A stretch of 32,532 nt of DNA from Microbacterium sp. (GTDB taxonomy: Bacteria > Actinomycetota > Actinomycetes > Actinomycetales > Microbacteriaceae), in assembly GCF_029263575.1 (NCBI RefSeq), contig NZ_JAJUFV010000014.1:1-32532 (forward strand), written 5' to 3'. Position 1 is the stretch's first letter. Each line of letters opens with the position of its first letter. Position numbers and translations under genes: made by a program. The notes under the pieces were generated by a model. The model did not search any database and was not told the DNA's origin. It saw only the letters and a program-made list of their open reading frames with translations. Shown here piece by piece: positions 22,570 through 32,371 of this stretch.

Positions 22570-24747
22570 TCAGCCCGTGGCGATGGCCGATTTCTTCGCC
22601 CGGCGCAGGTGGTGCAGCAGCGGTTCGGTATATCCGTTCGGCTGCTCGGCGCCCTCGATGATCAGCCGACGTGCGGCAGTGAAGGCGAGCCCGGGGCCAT
22701 CCGTCCCGATGAGCGACTCGTACAGCGGATCGTCGGCGTTCTGCTCATCGACGACAGGGGCCATACGCCTCAGGCTCTGATCGATCTCGTCGACGCCGAT
22801 CACCCCCTGCGTCAGCCAGTTCGCCAGCAACTGGCTGGAGATACGCAGCGTGGCGCGGTCTTCCATGAGCGCTGTGCCGTGAATATCCGGGACCTTCGAG
22901 CATCCGATACCTTGATCGACCCACCTGACGACATAGCCGAGGATCGACTGCACGTTGTTGTCGAGCTCCGTCTCGACCATCTCGGGCGACAGTGGCGCCG
23001 ACGCCAGCGGGATCTCGAGCAGGTCATCCACAGGCTGAGCGGGGCGGCCGGCCAACTCAGCGGCGACTGCCGCAGAGTCGATCTGGTGATAGTGCAGCGC
23101 GTGCAGCGTCGCGGCCGTCGGCGAGGGCACCCAGGCGGTGGTCGCCCCGGCACGCAACTGGCCCGACTTCTGGTCGAGCATGTCGTGCATCAGATCGGGC
23201 ATCGCCCACATGCCCTTGCCGATCTGGCCCCGCCCGCGCAGACCCGAAGCGCCGCCGATATCGACGTTCGACCGTTCGTACGCCGCCAGCCATGCCTCGT
23301 CACGCATCGCGCCCTTCGGCACCATGACGCCGGCGCGCATCGAGGTGTGCAGCTCGTCTCCGGTGCGATCGAGAAAGCCCGTGTTGATGAAGGCGACCCG
23401 CTCGCGTGCAGCGTCGATGCAGGCGGCGAGGTTGACACTCGTGCGGCGTTCTTCGTCCATGATGCCGAGCTTCACCGTGGCGTGCGCAAGACCCAGCAGT
23501 CTCTCGACGCGCTCGAACAGTGTGACCGCGAAGGCGACTTCCTCGGGTCCGTGCATCTTCGGCTTGACGACGTAGACCGATCCGGCGCGTGAGTTGGTGC
23601 CCGCCGCGGGTCCGCGCAGGTCGGCGATCGACCCCAGCACGGTCATGATCGCGTCGAGGATTCCCTCGGGCGCCTCGGCACCGGTCGCATCGAGAACTGC
23701 ATCCGTGATCATCAGGTGTCCGACGTTGCGCACCAGCAGCAGCGACCGTCCCGACAGCGTGACGGTGCCGCCGTCGGGTGCGGTGTAGGTCCGGTCGGGG
23801 TTCATCGTCCGCACGAACGTGCTTCCGGCTTTGGTGACATCGGCACGAAGGTCACCGCGCATGAGCGCGTGCCAGTTGCGGTAGCCGAGCACTTTGTCGT
23901 CCGCGTCGACGGCGGCGACGGAGTCTTCGAGGTCCATGATCGTGGTCATCGCCGATTCGATCACGAGGTCAGAGATTCCGGCAGGGTCGGTGCGGCTGAT
24001 TGCACTCTCACGGTCGCGCACGATCTCGATGTGGAGCCCGTGATGGACCACGATGACGGATGCCGGATCCGCCGCATCTGCGGAGTACCCGATGAAGCGA
24101 TCCGGGTCGGCGAGCGCAACGCTCTCGCCGGATGAGAGGTGCACGCGAAGAGCACCGGCCTCGACCGAGTAGCCGACGCTGTCACCGTGTGATCCGCGCT
24201 CAAGGGGCGCCGCTTCGTCGAGCAGCTCGCGACCCCGCGCGATCGCCACACTTCCGCGAGCGGGGTTGTACTCCCGGCCGGGGGTGAGCTCGCCCGCGTC
24301 GGGGATCGCGTCGGTTCCGTAGAGCGCGTCATAGAGCGATCCCCAGCGTGCGTTCGCCGCGTTGATGGCGAAGCGCGCGTTCAGCAGCGGCACGACCAGC
24401 TGCGGACCGGCGATCTCGGCGATCTCGGCGTCGACGTTCTCGGTGACGACCTCGACGGATTCAGGCGGCGCGACCAGGTAGCCGATCTCTTCGAGCTGGC
24501 GACGGTAGCCTGCGGCATCCGGCCTGCCGGGGTGAGCCCGGTGGTACTCGTCGAGGCTGTGCTGCATCCGCTCGCGTACGCTCAGCAGTTCCCGGTTGAT
24601 CGGAGCGAGATCAGCGATGATCTCGGCGACGCCCTGCCAGAACACCCGGGCGTCGATGCCGGTGCCGGCCAGAGCTTCGTCCTCGACGAACGCCACCAAC
24701 GGCTCGGCGACCTGCAGACCCGCTCGGTCGATGCGCGACGTGTTCAT
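22570..24747 (-). CDS. glcB: Malate synthase G
   Basis: A 725-residue protein of the usual malate synthase G length. [76 protein letters not shown] and [17 protein letters not shown] are all family signatures including the Mg and catalytic residues. It condenses glyoxylate with acetyl-CoA to give malate. Its ATG overlaps the TGA of the GlcG-like gene (ATGA). It forms the downstream step of a glycolate operon: glycolate oxidase, GlcG-like protein, malate synthase. Confidence 0.97.
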   Translation of the reverse strand: MNTSRIDRAGLQVAEPLVAFVEDEALAGTGIDARVFWQGVAEIIADLAPINRELLSVRERMQHSLDEYHRAHPGRPDAAGYRRQLEEIGYLVAPPESVEVVTENVDAEIAEIAGPQLVVPLLNARFAINAANARWGSLYDALYGTDAIPDAGELTPGREYNPARGSVAIARGRELLDEAAPLERGSHGDSVGYSVEAGALRVHLSSGESVALADPDRFIGYSADAADPASVIVVHHGLHIEIVRDRESAISRTDPAGISDLVIESAMTTIMDLEDSVAAVDADDKVLGYRNWHALMRGDLRADVTKAGSTFVRTMNPDRTYTAPDGGTVTLSGRSLLLVRNVGHLMITDAVLDATGAEAPEGILDAIMTVLGSIADLRGPAAGTNSRAGSVYVVKPKMHGPEEVAFAVTLFERVERLLGLAHATVKLGIMDEERRTSVNLAACIDAARERVAFINTGFLDRTGDELHTSMRAGVMVPKGAMRDEAWLAAYERSNVDIGGASGLRGRGQIGKGMWAMPDLMHDMLDQKSGQLRAGATTAWVPSPTAATLHALHYHQIDSAAVAAELAGRPAQPVDDLLEIPLASAPLSPEMVETELDNNVQSILGYVVRWVDQGIGCSKVPDIHGTALMEDRATLRISSQLLANWLTQGVIGVDEIDQSLRRMAPVVDEQNADDPLYESLIGTDGPGLAFTAARRLIIEGAEQPNGYTEPLLHHLRRAKKSAIATG

Positions 24748-25175
24748 CGGGCAACCTCCGTGTTCGCGCCGAGTTCTTCGAGGAGGGCGATGGCGATCTC
24801 GGCATCCTGATCAGGGCGTCCGCCCGCGATGCCGACACCGCCGATGTGCACGTCGTCGAAGACGAGCGGGACGCCGCCTTTGACGCTCGTCAGCATCCCT
24901 CCGGTGCCGTGTTCGAGCGCGACGGCCAGGTCGGGCGCGATCGCCGAGGTGGGTTTGCGCGTCGATGCGGCCGTCGCAGCCTTGCGGCGACTCGTCTCGA
25001 CGCTGTGCGGCGTCGCACCGTCGGCGCGGCCGAACGCGACCATCGCCATGGCCGGGTCGGCGACGGTCACGACGGCGCGGACACCGACGGCCGCGGCGAT
25101 GCGCAGTCCCGCATCGACAACGCGAGCTGCCGTCTCGTAGGTCACTGTCGACATCGACAGATGGGTGGTCGTCAT
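24744..25175 (-). CDS. GlcG/HbpS-like protein (heme-binding family)
   Basis: A 143-residue GlcG/HbpS domain: [31 protein letters not shown], then [14 protein letters not shown] and [33 protein letters not shown] near the end. Family members occur in glycolate and polyol operons and some bind haem or corrin-like ligands; the exact job in glycolate use is not established. The ATG at 25175 has AGGAG about 7 bp upstream, which sets the start. It begins 2 bp after the glycolate oxidase stop and overlaps the malate synthase start, so all three are one transcript. Confidence 0.92.
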   Translation of the reverse strand: MTTTHLSMSTVTYETAARVVDAGLRIAAAVGVRAVVTVADPAMAMVAFGRADGATPHSVETSRRKAATAASTRKPTSAIAPDLAVALEHGTGGMLTSVKGGVPLVFDDVHIGGVGIAGGRPDQDAEIAIALLEELGANTEVAR

Positions 25176-25177
25176 GG

Positions 25178-26572
25178 TCAAGCTCCTGTCACGTCGCCGA
25201 ACACGGCGCCGGGGTTGAGGATGTTCTGCGGATCGAGGGCGTTCTTGATGCGAAGGTTGAGCTCGAGAACGTCGTCGCCGAGGTACGCTCCGAGCCACGG
25301 CTGCTTCAGGCGCCCGATCCCGTGCTCGCCGGTGATCGTCCCGCCCAGCGAGATGGCAAGGTCCATCACCTCTCCATAAGCAGCTTCGGCCCTGGCCTTC
25401 TGGGCGAGGTCGGTGGGGTCGAAGACCAGCAGCGGGTGGGTGTTTCCGTCGCCGGCGTGCGCGACGACGGCGATCGGAACTTCGCGCCGTGCGGAGATCT
25501 GCTCGATCCCTGCGACGAGGTCGCCCAGTCGCGGAAGGGGGACTCCGACATCCTCCAGCAGGAGCGTGCCCTTCTTCTCCACCGCGGGGACCGCCATCCG
25601 TCGGGCGACGACGAACGCTTCGCTCTCGTCCGGGTCGTCGGTGGTGTAACACTCGGTCGCGCCGAGCTGCTCGCAGATCTGCTCGATCTGGGCGACGTCT
25701 TCGCGTGCGATCTCGGTGGGTTCGTCGGACTGCACGATGAGCATGGCCGCCGCTTCGCGGTCGAGTCCCATGCGCGTCTCATCTTCGACGGCGTTGATCG
25801 TCGGGCGGTCCATGAACTCCAGCATCGACGGGCGCATGGTGCGGGTGATCGCCAGCACCGCGTCGGTGGCACCGGTGAGCGTGGGGAAGGTCGCAACGAC
25901 GGTCGCCGGCGGGCGCTGGGCCGGAACCAGTCGCAGCACGACCTCGGTGATGACACCGAGGGTGCCCTCGCTGCCCACGAAGAGCTTCGCGAGCGAGAGT
26001 CCGGCGACATCCTTCAGGCGCGGGCCGCCGAGGGTGACCGCACGCCCGTCGGCGAGAACGACGGTCATACCGAGCACGTAGTCGGTGGTGACGCCGTATT
26101 TGACGCAGCACAGGCCCCCGGCGTTGGTGGCGACGTTTCCGCCGATCGAGCAGAATTCGAACGATGACGGGTCCGGCGGGTACCAGAGGCCGTGGGCGGC
26201 TGCGGCCTGTTTCACCTCGGCGTTGAATGCGCCGGGTTGAACGGTCGCCATCCGTGTAGCGGCGTCGACCTCGATCCGTCGCATCCGATCGAGCGAGATG
26301 ATGATGGCACCCTCAACAGCCGAGCTTCCGCCCGACAGGCCGGATCCTGCGCCCCTCGGCACGATCGGCACGGCGTGATGGGCGGCGATGCGCACGGCAT
26401 CCTGCACCTGCGTAGTGGTCTCGGGGCGGACGACGGCAAGCGGTACGCCCGCGTTCGGGTCGAGAGCGCGATCCCACCGGTAGGCGTCTGTGGATGCCGG
26501 GTCCGTGACAAGCGCGTCAGCGGGAAGGGCCCGCGCGAGGTCGTCGATCACGGACTGCGGGCTCGTTGCCAT
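25178..26572 (-). CDS. FAD-linked oxidase, glycolate oxidase GlcD-like
   Basis: A 464-residue protein of the GlcD/D-lactate dehydrogenase type. The FAD domain has PRGAGSGLSGGSSAVEGAI, SIGGNVATNAGGLCC and LFVGSEGTLGVITEVVLRL; the C-terminal FAD-linked oxidase domain has HAGDGNTHPLLVF and GGTITGEHGIGRLKQPWL. It oxidises a 2-hydroxy acid to the 2-oxo acid. Downstream malate synthase makes glycolate to glyoxylate the likely reaction. No glcE or glcF partner genes are present here, which is unusual for a GlcDEF complex; it may act alone. The ATG at 26572 has GGAG about 8 bp upstream. It is divergent to a GntR regulator. Confidence 0.94.
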   Translation of the reverse strand: MATSPQSVIDDLARALPADALVTDPASTDAYRWDRALDPNAGVPLAVVRPETTTQVQDAVRIAAHHAVPIVPRGAGSGLSGGSSAVEGAIIISLDRMRRIEVDAATRMATVQPGAFNAEVKQAAAAHGLWYPPDPSSFEFCSIGGNVATNAGGLCCVKYGVTTDYVLGMTVVLADGRAVTLGGPRLKDVAGLSLAKLFVGSEGTLGVITEVVLRLVPAQRPPATVVATFPTLTGATDAVLAITRTMRPSMLEFMDRPTINAVEDETRMGLDREAAAMLIVQSDEPTEIAREDVAQIEQICEQLGATECYTTDDPDESEAFVVARRMAVPAVEKKGTLLLEDVGVPLPRLGDLVAGIEQISARREVPIAVVAHAGDGNTHPLLVFDPTDLAQKARAEAAYGEVMDLAISLGGTITGEHGIGRLKQPWLGAYLGDDVLELNLRIKNALDPQNILNPGAVFGDVTGA

Positions 26573-26635
26573 CTCACTCTCCAGGCTGCTCAGCGAGGCG
26601 TTGCCTCGCACGCTGACACTAGCGTTGAATACGTC

Positions 26636-26657
26636 ATAGATACAAGATAGATGCAAG
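26636..26657. promoter_or_regulatory. 11-bp tandem direct repeat in the glcD-gntR intergenic region
   Basis: ATAGATACAAG (26636-26646) is followed at once by ATAGATGCAAG (26647-26657), one mismatch apart and one helical turn each. The AT-rich stretch is the probable promoter/operator for the glycolate operon and the divergent regulator. A GCGAATTCGC palindrome follows at 26658-26667. Confidence 0.6.
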
Positions 26658-26715
26658 GCGAATTCGCGATACGGTGGATGCCGGTCTCGGATGCCGAGGA
26701 GAGAAGGAGGCGCGC

Positions 26716-27360
26716 ATGTCGCAGCCGATGTCTGCATCGGATCAGGTGTACGCGCACGTGCGCGAGCGCATCCTCGACGGCAGCATCCGTGCGGGTGAGC
26801 TGATCACCGAGGGACAGTTCGTCGAGTCCACCGGTCTCAGCCGCACGCCCGTTCGCGAGGCGTTCCTGCGTCTTGAGGCCGAGGGGTGGCTGAAGCTGTA
26901 TCCGAAACGCGGTGCCCTCGTCGTGCCCGTGCAGCCCGAAGAGAAAGAGCAGGTTCTCGAAGCTCGCCAGCTCATCGAGACGCACGCGATGACCGTCATC
27001 TCGGCTGACGCAGATGCCGCCGACAGACTGAGCCGACGTCTGCACGAGCTCACAGAACAGACCCGCGACGCAATGGCGGTGGGAGATATCGCGGCGTTCA
27101 CGTCGCTGGATGCCGAGTTCCACCTCGTGCTGGTGGGATCCGGCGGCAACGACATTCTGTCCGACATCTATCGCGGGCTACGTGATCGTCTGCTCCGGAT
27201 GACCACCCGCTCGGTGTGGCACGACAAGACCCGCATGGAAGCCATCGTGAAAGAGCACGGCGCCCTCGCCGAGCTCGTCGCCCAGCGAGATGCCGCAGCA
27301 TTCTCAGCGGCACTGATGGAGCACATGCGAGCGACGCACGATCGAGCGCACAGCCGCTGA
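26716..27360 (+). CDS. GntR-family regulator, FCD subfamily
   Basis: A 214-residue regulator. The N-terminal winged helix has QVYAHVRERILDGSIRAGELITEGQF and STGLSRTPVREAFLRLEAEGWLKLYPKRGALV; the C-terminal helical FCD domain has EARQLIETHAM, SLDAEFHLVLVGSGGN and EHMRATHDR, with the Asp/His residues that often bind a metal and a carboxylate ligand. It is a GlcC/LldR-like protein and probably controls the divergent glycolate operon in response to a small organic acid. The ATG has AAGGAGG 6 bp upstream. An upstream in-frame start is rejected because it lies in the operator region. Confidence 0.94.
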   Translation: MSQPMSASDQVYAHVRERILDGSIRAGELITEGQFVESTGLSRTPVREAFLRLEAEGWLKLYPKRGALVVPVQPEEKEQVLEARQLIETHAMTVISADADAADRLSRRLHELTEQTRDAMAVGDIAAFTSLDAEFHLVLVGSGGNDILSDIYRGLRDRLLRMTTRSVWHDKTRMEAIVKEHGALAELVAQRDAAAFSAALMEHMRATHDRAHSR

Positions 27361-27391
27361 GAACGGGGTCAGCCCGCGCCGGCCGCCGGCC

Positions 27392-28573
27392 TCAGCCCCG
27401 CTTCAACAGCGCCGCCAGCGCCTGCCCGCCGCCGATGCACATCGTGACGATGGCGTACTCTCCGCCGGTGCGCTGCAATGTGAGCGCCGCGCGCACGGTG
27501 AGGATCGCGCCGGTCGCGCCGACGGGATGCCCGAGCGCGATAGCTCCGCCATATGGGTTCACCTGGGCGGGGTCGAGCTCGGTGTCGCGGATGACCGCGA
27601 GCGCCTGCGACGCGAACGCCTCGTTCAGCTCGATCGTCGAGACGTCCGACGGTGTCAGCCCGGTCTGTGCGAACAGCTTGCGCAGCGCGAACGTCGGGGC
27701 GTAGCCCATGATCTCGGGCTCGAGTGCTGCGGTGGTCACCGCTTCGATGGTCGCGAGCACCGGCGCGCCCTCGGCTCGGGCATCCGCATCGCGCATCAAC
27801 ACGGTCGCCGCCGCGCCGTCGTTGATTCCCGATGCGTTGCCCGCCGTCACGGTGCCGTCTTTGACGAACGCCGACGAAAGCCCGGCCAGCGTTTCCAGCG
27901 TGGTGTCGGGGCGGGGATGCTCGTCGGCAGTCACCTCGACGCTCTTGCGCCCTGACGTCGTGACGGCGACGATCTCTTCTGCGAAGGCCCTCTGCGCTTC
28001 GGATGCCGCAGCCCGCTGCTGCGACTCCAAAGCGAACGCGTCCTGCTCTTCGCGTGAGATCGAGAACTGCGAGGCGACGTTCTCGGCTGTCGTCCCCATG
28101 TGCTTGTTCGTGAACGGATCGGTCAGCATCGCGATCGTGCCGTCGAGGAGCTGCCGGTGCCCGAGCCGGTCGTTGTACCGCGCGTTGAAGTCGTAGAACG
28201 GCATGCGCGTCATGTTCTCCGCACCGCCGGCGACGGCGACATCGAGCCCGCCCCACAGAAGTTCCTGCGCCGCCGACCAGATCGCCTGAAGACCTGATCC
28301 GCACAGGCGGTTCACGGTGAAAGCCGGTGTGTTGTTCTCAAGACCCGCCGCGAGGGCGATCCGCCGAGAGATGTAGGCATCTGCGGCGACCTGCCCGATG
28401 TTGCCGATCACGACCTCACCGACGCGGTCCACTGAAACGCCGGAGCGGCGCAGCGCCTCCGTTGTCGCCGCAGCGCCGAGCTCATGCGCAGGCGTGTCTT
28501 TGAACGCCCCGCCGAACCGTCCCACCGGGGTGCGAGCCCCGGCGACGATGGCGACCTTCTCGCGCGAGGACAT
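27392..28573 (-). CDS. Acetyl-CoA C-acyltransferase (thiolase)
   Basis: A 393-residue thiolase of normal length with Cys91 in NRLCGSG, His349 in GGAIALGHPVGATGA and Cys379 in MCIGGG, the complete catalytic set. It makes or cleaves a 3-ketoacyl-CoA. Its ATG shares one base with the TGA of prpC, so it is the last gene of the methylcitrate operon. A 3-ketovaleryl-CoA or acetoacetyl-CoA substrate would make sense next to propionate metabolism; the sequence does not decide. It ends 31 bp from the convergent GntR gene. Confidence 0.95.
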   Translation of the reverse strand: MSSREKVAIVAGARTPVGRFGGAFKDTPAHELGAAATTEALRRSGVSVDRVGEVVIGNIGQVAADAYISRRIALAAGLENNTPAFTVNRLCGSGLQAIWSAAQELLWGGLDVAVAGGAENMTRMPFYDFNARYNDRLGHRQLLDGTIAMLTDPFTNKHMGTTAENVASQFSISREEQDAFALESQQRAAASEAQRAFAEEIVAVTTSGRKSVEVTADEHPRPDTTLETLAGLSSAFVKDGTVTAGNASGINDGAAATVLMRDADARAEGAPVLATIEAVTTAALEPEIMGYAPTFALRKLFAQTGLTPSDVSTIELNEAFASQALAVIRDTELDPAQVNPYGGAIALGHPVGATGAILTVRAALTLQRTGGEYAIVTMCIGGGQALAALLKRG

Positions 28574-29757
28574 CAGCCCGCAGCCTCTTCCGGACGCTCC
28601 TGCACGTCGATCGCCGCGGTGTCGGGCTCGTACTCGGCGATGTGCCGCTCATCGACCCCGTTGTAGGCCGACAGCGGTCGGATCAGCGCGTTGGATGCCT
28701 GCTGCTCCAGGATGTGCGCGGTCCAGCCCGTGATGCGCGAGGCGATGAACAACGGCGTGAAGGCGAGCGTGTCGTAGCCGATGAGGTTGTACGCGGGGCC
28801 CGACGGGTAGTCGAGGTTGGGGTAGATGCCCTTGCGCTCGACGAACTCACTCTCGAGGGTGTCGTACAGCTCCGCGACGTCAGGGCGGTCGTAGTGCGCG
28901 ACGAGCGTGTCGAGCGCCGCCTTCATCGTCGGTACCCGCGAATCGCCGCGCTTGTAGACACGGTGACCGAAGCCCATGATCTTGCGCTTCTGGGCGAGCG
29001 CGGTATCCAACCATGACGAAACCTCGGATGCCGAGCCGATCTCATCGAAGATGTGCATGACAGCCTCATTGGCCCCACCGTGCAGCGGACCCTTCAGCGC
29101 ACCGATGGCGCCGACGACGGCCGAGTAGAGGTCGCTCAGCGTCGACGTGATGACCCGCGCAGTGAAGGTCGATGCGTTGAACGAGTGCTCCGCGTACAGG
29201 ATCATCGAGCGGTTGAACGCATCGACCACGACGGCATCCGGCTCCTCACCGAAGGTGAGCCACAGGAAGTTCGCGGCGTAATCCAGATCATCGCGCGGCT
29301 CGACGGGATCCAGACCACGACGGCGCCGCTGCCCGTACGACACGATCGCGGGGAGAGCGGCGAACAGCTTCAGACTCCGCTCGAGGTTCTCTTCAGCGGT
29401 GCCGACGGCATCCAGCACATTGCTGATCCCGGCCGTCTCGATCGCGCCGATGACACTGACGGCGGTGCGCACCTCGTCCATGGGGTGCGAGTCGATCGGC
29501 AGGCGATCGATCGCGTCCTTGACCGCAGGCAGCAACGCACGATTCGCGCGCTCGGTCGCCTTGAACGAAGCCAGCTCCGCGTCGGTGGGCAGCTCGCCGT
29601 GCCACAGCAGGTAGGCGACAGCCTCGAACGACTGGGTCGCGGCGAGCTCCTGCACGGGGTACCCGCGATACAGCAGGCTGTTCGTCTCGGGGTTGACCTT
29701 GCTGATCGCGGTCTCGTCGGCGATGACCCCGGCGAGACCCTTCTTGATGTCGTTCAT
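28573..29757 (-). CDS. prpC: 2-methylcitrate synthase (citrate synthase family)
   Basis: A 394-residue short-type citrate synthase. The catalytic triad is His226 (PLHGGANEAVM), His265 (GFGHRVYK) and Asp316 (YPNLDYPSG), with EHSFNAS near residue 190. The place between prpB and a thiolase in the prp operon identifies it as methylcitrate synthase, joining propionyl-CoA and oxaloacetate; many such enzymes also use acetyl-CoA. Its start lies 30 bp after the prpB stop, the largest gap in the operon. Confidence 0.95.
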   Translation of the reverse strand: MNDIKKGLAGVIADETAISKVNPETNSLLYRGYPVQELAATQSFEAVAYLLWHGELPTDAELASFKATERANRALLPAVKDAIDRLPIDSHPMDEVRTAVSVIGAIETAGISNVLDAVGTAEENLERSLKLFAALPAIVSYGQRRRRGLDPVEPRDDLDYAANFLWLTFGEEPDAVVVDAFNRSMILYAEHSFNASTFTARVITSTLSDLYSAVVGAIGALKGPLHGGANEAVMHIFDEIGSASEVSSWLDTALAQKRKIMGFGHRVYKRGDSRVPTMKAALDTLVAHYDRPDVAELYDTLESEFVERKGIYPNLDYPSGPAYNLIGYDTLAFTPLFIASRITGWTAHILEQQASNALIRPLSAYNGVDERHIAEYEPDTAAIDVQERPEEAAG

Positions 29758-29787
29758 GCTGTGCTCCTTTGCAGTGCTTTCGCTCGC

Positions 29788-30687
29788 TCAGCGGCTGATG
29801 GTGAAGTTGAAGACGCCGGAGTCGAAGTGGTTGTACGCCTCGTAGTCGATCAGTTCGTAGAGGTCGGCCCGGTGCTGCATCTCGCCGAGCTTGCCGGTCA
29901 GGTGCCCCTCATCGATCAGCGTATCGAGCGCGCGGCCCGTCGCCCCCATCGCGATGCGCAGCATCGACACCGGCCAGATGACGATGTTGACGCCGACTTC
30001 GCGCAGCTGATCGACGCTGAACAGGTCGCTCTTGCCGAACTCCGTCATGTTCGCCAGGATCGGCACATCCACGGCTTCACGCACGGCCGCGAACTCCTCG
30101 AGCGACCGCATCGCCTCGGGGAAGATTGCGTCGGCGCCGGCATCCACCAGCTGTTTCGCGCGATCCTTCGCTGCCTCGACACCGTCGACTGCGGCGATGT
30201 CGGTGCGCGCCATGATGAGGAAGTTCTCGTCGCGACGCGCGTCGACGGCGGCACGGATGCGCTTGACCGCCGTGTCGGTGTCGACGACGGCCTTGCCGTC
30301 GAGGTGTCCGCAGCGCTTCGGGTTGATCTGATCTTCGATATGAGCGCCGGCGAGCCCGGCATCCTCGAGCGTCTGGATCGTGCGCGCGACGTTCATCGGC
30401 TCGCCGAACCCGGTGTCGGCGTCGATGATCGCCGGAAGATCCGTCATCCGCGCGATCTGCTGACCGCGACCGGCGACCTCGGTGAGCGTGGTCAGCCCGA
30501 TGTCGGGCAGGCCCAGATCGGCCGAGAGAACAGCGCCCGAGATGTAGACGCCTTCGAAGCCCTTCTGCTCGATCAGGCGTGCCGAGAGCGGGTTGAACGC
30601 ACCGGGAAAGCGCAGCAGCTCGCCGGTGGCGAGGCGCTCCCGGAACCGGCGGCGCTTCTCATGCGCGGGGGTGTTCGAGTACAGCAT
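29788..30687 (-). CDS. prpB: Methylisocitrate lyase
   Basis: A 299-residue ICL/PEP mutase-family TIM barrel. Signature NPKRCGH has the catalytic Cys126; DADTGFGEP and AGAHIEDQ carry Mg ligands. It splits 2-methylisocitrate into pyruvate and succinate in the cytosol. Its length (about 300, against 430 or more) fits PrpB rather than isocitrate lyase. Its ATG shares one base with the prpD stop (TGATG). Confidence 0.96.
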   Translation of the reverse strand: MLYSNTPAHEKRRRFRERLATGELLRFPGAFNPLSARLIEQKGFEGVYISGAVLSADLGLPDIGLTTLTEVAGRGQQIARMTDLPAIIDADTGFGEPMNVARTIQTLEDAGLAGAHIEDQINPKRCGHLDGKAVVDTDTAVKRIRAAVDARRDENFLIMARTDIAAVDGVEAAKDRAKQLVDAGADAIFPEAMRSLEEFAAVREAVDVPILANMTEFGKSDLFSVDQLREVGVNIVIWPVSMLRIAMGATGRALDTLIDEGHLTGKLGEMQHRADLYELIDYEAYNHFDSGVFNFTISR

Positions 30688-32192
30688 CAGAACAGTCCCT
30701 TCGTGCTCGGCTCGGATGCCACGACCCGCGCCTTGGCGATGATCGAGAGCTCGGCAACCTCGTCAGCGGTCAGTTCGGGCAGGCGCTGCACCAGCTCGAG
30801 GAAGCGCTCGATCTCGGCCTGTTCCAGTACGGGCTCGGCGAGCAGCCGGAACTTGGCGATGTAGTTCTCACGGGCGAAGGGACGAGCACCCAGCGGGTGG
30901 GCGTCAGCGACGGCGATCTCGTCGACGAGCGTCGATCCGTCCTCGAACGTGATCTCCACGCGACCGCCGAACGCCTTCTCGCTGATGTCGTTCGAGTGGT
31001 AGCGGCGGGTCCACTCGGCGTCCTCGACCGTGGTCACCTTCTGCCACAGCGCGACGGTGTCTTCGCGCCCGGCGCGCTCGGGGGTGTACGAGTCGACGTG
31101 GTGCCAGGTGCCGTCCTGAAGCGCGACCGTGAAGATGTAGGGAATCGAGTGGTCGAGCGTCTCACGCGACGCGGTCGGGTCGTACTTCTGCGGGTCGTTC
31201 GCGCCCGAACCGATCACGTAGTGGGTGTGGTGGCTGGTGTGCAGCACGACCGAGGCGATCTTCGACGGGTCGATGCCGTCGTTGTGAAGCTTCCGGGCGA
31301 GGTCGATCCACGCCTGCGCCTGATACTCGGCCGAGTGCTCCTTCGTGTACGTGTCGAGAATCGCGCGCTTCGCCTCGCCGGGGGCGGGAAGCGGCACCTC
31401 GTATGCGGCATCCGGCCCGTCCAGCATCCAGGCGATCACGCCGTCTTCACCTTCATAGATGGGTGACGGGCTGGTCTGGCCGCGCATGGCGCGGTCGACG
31501 GCTTCGACGGCCATCTTCCCGGCGAACGCGGGGGCATGCGCCTTCCACGTCGAGATCTCACCCTTGCGGCTCTGACGCGTGGCAGTGGTGGTGTGCAGTG
31601 CCTGCGAGACCGCCTGATAGATGGTCTCGGCGTCGAGGCCGAGAAGGGTTCCGATGCCGGCCGCGGCCGAGGGACCGAGGTGCGCGACGTGGTCGATCTT
31701 GTGCTTGTGCAGGCAGACGGCCTTCACCAGGTCGACCTGAATCTCATACCCCGTCGCGATGCCCCGCACGAGCGCACGGCCATCGGCGCCGGTGTGCTGC
31801 GCGACCGCGAGGATCGCCGGGATGTTGTCGCCGGGGTGGGAGTAGTCCGCGGCGAGGAACGTGTCGTGGTAGTCGAGCTCGCGCACGGCGACGCCGTTCG
31901 CCCACGCGGCCCACTCGGGGCTCACGCGCTCGGCCTGCGGCAGCCCGAAGACCGTCGCGCCCGGGTTGTAGGGGTGCGCCTGCGCCTGGGCGCGGGCGGC
32001 GACGACGGGCGCCCGCGTGAGGGACGCCGTCGCGACCGACGCGTTGTCGATGACGCGGTTGACCACCATGTCGACCACGTCCGGCTCGACCTCGACCGGG
32101 TCGACGGCGACCTCGGCGAGCTTCCACGCGAGCTGGTCCTCGCGGGCGAGGTTCGCGGCGGACGGGTGGACGCGGACGTCGTGGACGATCAT
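30687..32192 (-). CDS. prpD: 2-methylcitrate dehydratase (MmgE/PrpD family)
   Basis: A 501-residue PrpD, the usual length. The N-terminal helical domain carries [30 protein letters not shown] and [52 protein letters not shown] and the C-terminal [14 protein letters not shown] segment match the family. It dehydrates 2-methylcitrate to 2-methyl-cis-aconitate without an iron-sulfur cluster. Its ATG lies in an ATGA overlap with the stop of a 38-residue ORF, so translation is probably coupled to that ORF. Confidence 0.96.
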   Translation of the reverse strand: MIVHDVRVHPSAANLAREDQLAWKLAEVAVDPVEVEPDVVDMVVNRVIDNASVATASLTRAPVVAARAQAQAHPYNPGATVFGLPQAERVSPEWAAWANGVAVRELDYHDTFLAADYSHPGDNIPAILAVAQHTGADGRALVRGIATGYEIQVDLVKAVCLHKHKIDHVAHLGPSAAAGIGTLLGLDAETIYQAVSQALHTTTATRQSRKGEISTWKAHAPAFAGKMAVEAVDRAMRGQTSPSPIYEGEDGVIAWMLDGPDAAYEVPLPAPGEAKRAILDTYTKEHSAEYQAQAWIDLARKLHNDGIDPSKIASVVLHTSHHTHYVIGSGANDPQKYDPTASRETLDHSIPYIFTVALQDGTWHHVDSYTPERAGREDTVALWQKVTTVEDAEWTRRYHSNDISEKAFGGRVEITFEDGSTLVDEIAVADAHPLGARPFARENYIAKFRLLAEPVLEQAEIERFLELVQRLPELTADEVAELSIIAKARVVASEPSTKGLF

Positions 32193-32305
32193 GGCGCGGC
32201 TCCGGTGAGGGTTGGCTCGGGTGTGGACAGTGCGGTGAGGACGTGGTCGTCCGGGTACGGGAAGTCGAGGGCGGCTTCCTCAGGGGGAGGGGTCTGAGAG
32301 TTCAT
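32189..32305 (-). CDS. Small 38-aa ORF at the head of the prp operon
   Basis: ATG at 32305 with AAAGG about 9 bp upstream, and a stop overlapping the prpD start (ATGA). The peptide begins [20 protein letters not shown], is acidic and Pro-rich, and has no recognised domain. It may be a real small protein or a leader whose translation feeds ribosomes into prpD. The same frame is open further upstream, but no better start is seen there. Confidence 0.55.
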   Translation of the reverse strand: MNSQTPPPEEAALDFPYPDDHVLTALSTPEPTLTGAAP

Positions 32306-32339
32306 TGCTCTGACCTTTCTTCGATGTGAGCCGCTGTGG

Positions 32340-32371
32340 ATTTCCCTGCGGTGATTCAAATTTCCCATCGG
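32340..32371. promoter_or_regulatory. Direct repeats ATTTCCC-NN-CGG in the prp control region
   Basis: ATTTCCCTGCGG (32340-32351) and ATTTCCCATCGG (32360-32371) are 20 bp apart start to start, two turns of the helix. A third TTTCCC core in the opposite orientation lies at 32410-32415 (GGGAAA). Candidate binding sites for the regulator of the operon, between prp and a divergent gene. Confidence 0.5.

Noticed and set aside
21256..23592. 778-codon open frame on the plus strand
   Set aside because: It lies opposite the alditol oxidase and malate synthase genes, both with complete motifs. Long antisense frames are common in high-GC DNA.
27361..27391. Terminator between the GntR and thiolase genes
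   Set aside because: The GC-rich stretch GCCGGCCGCCGGC can fold in several ways, but no clear stem with a T-run is present.
29053..30864. 603-codon open frame on the plus strand
   Set aside because: It is antisense to prpC and prpB, and its translation has no recognisable domain.
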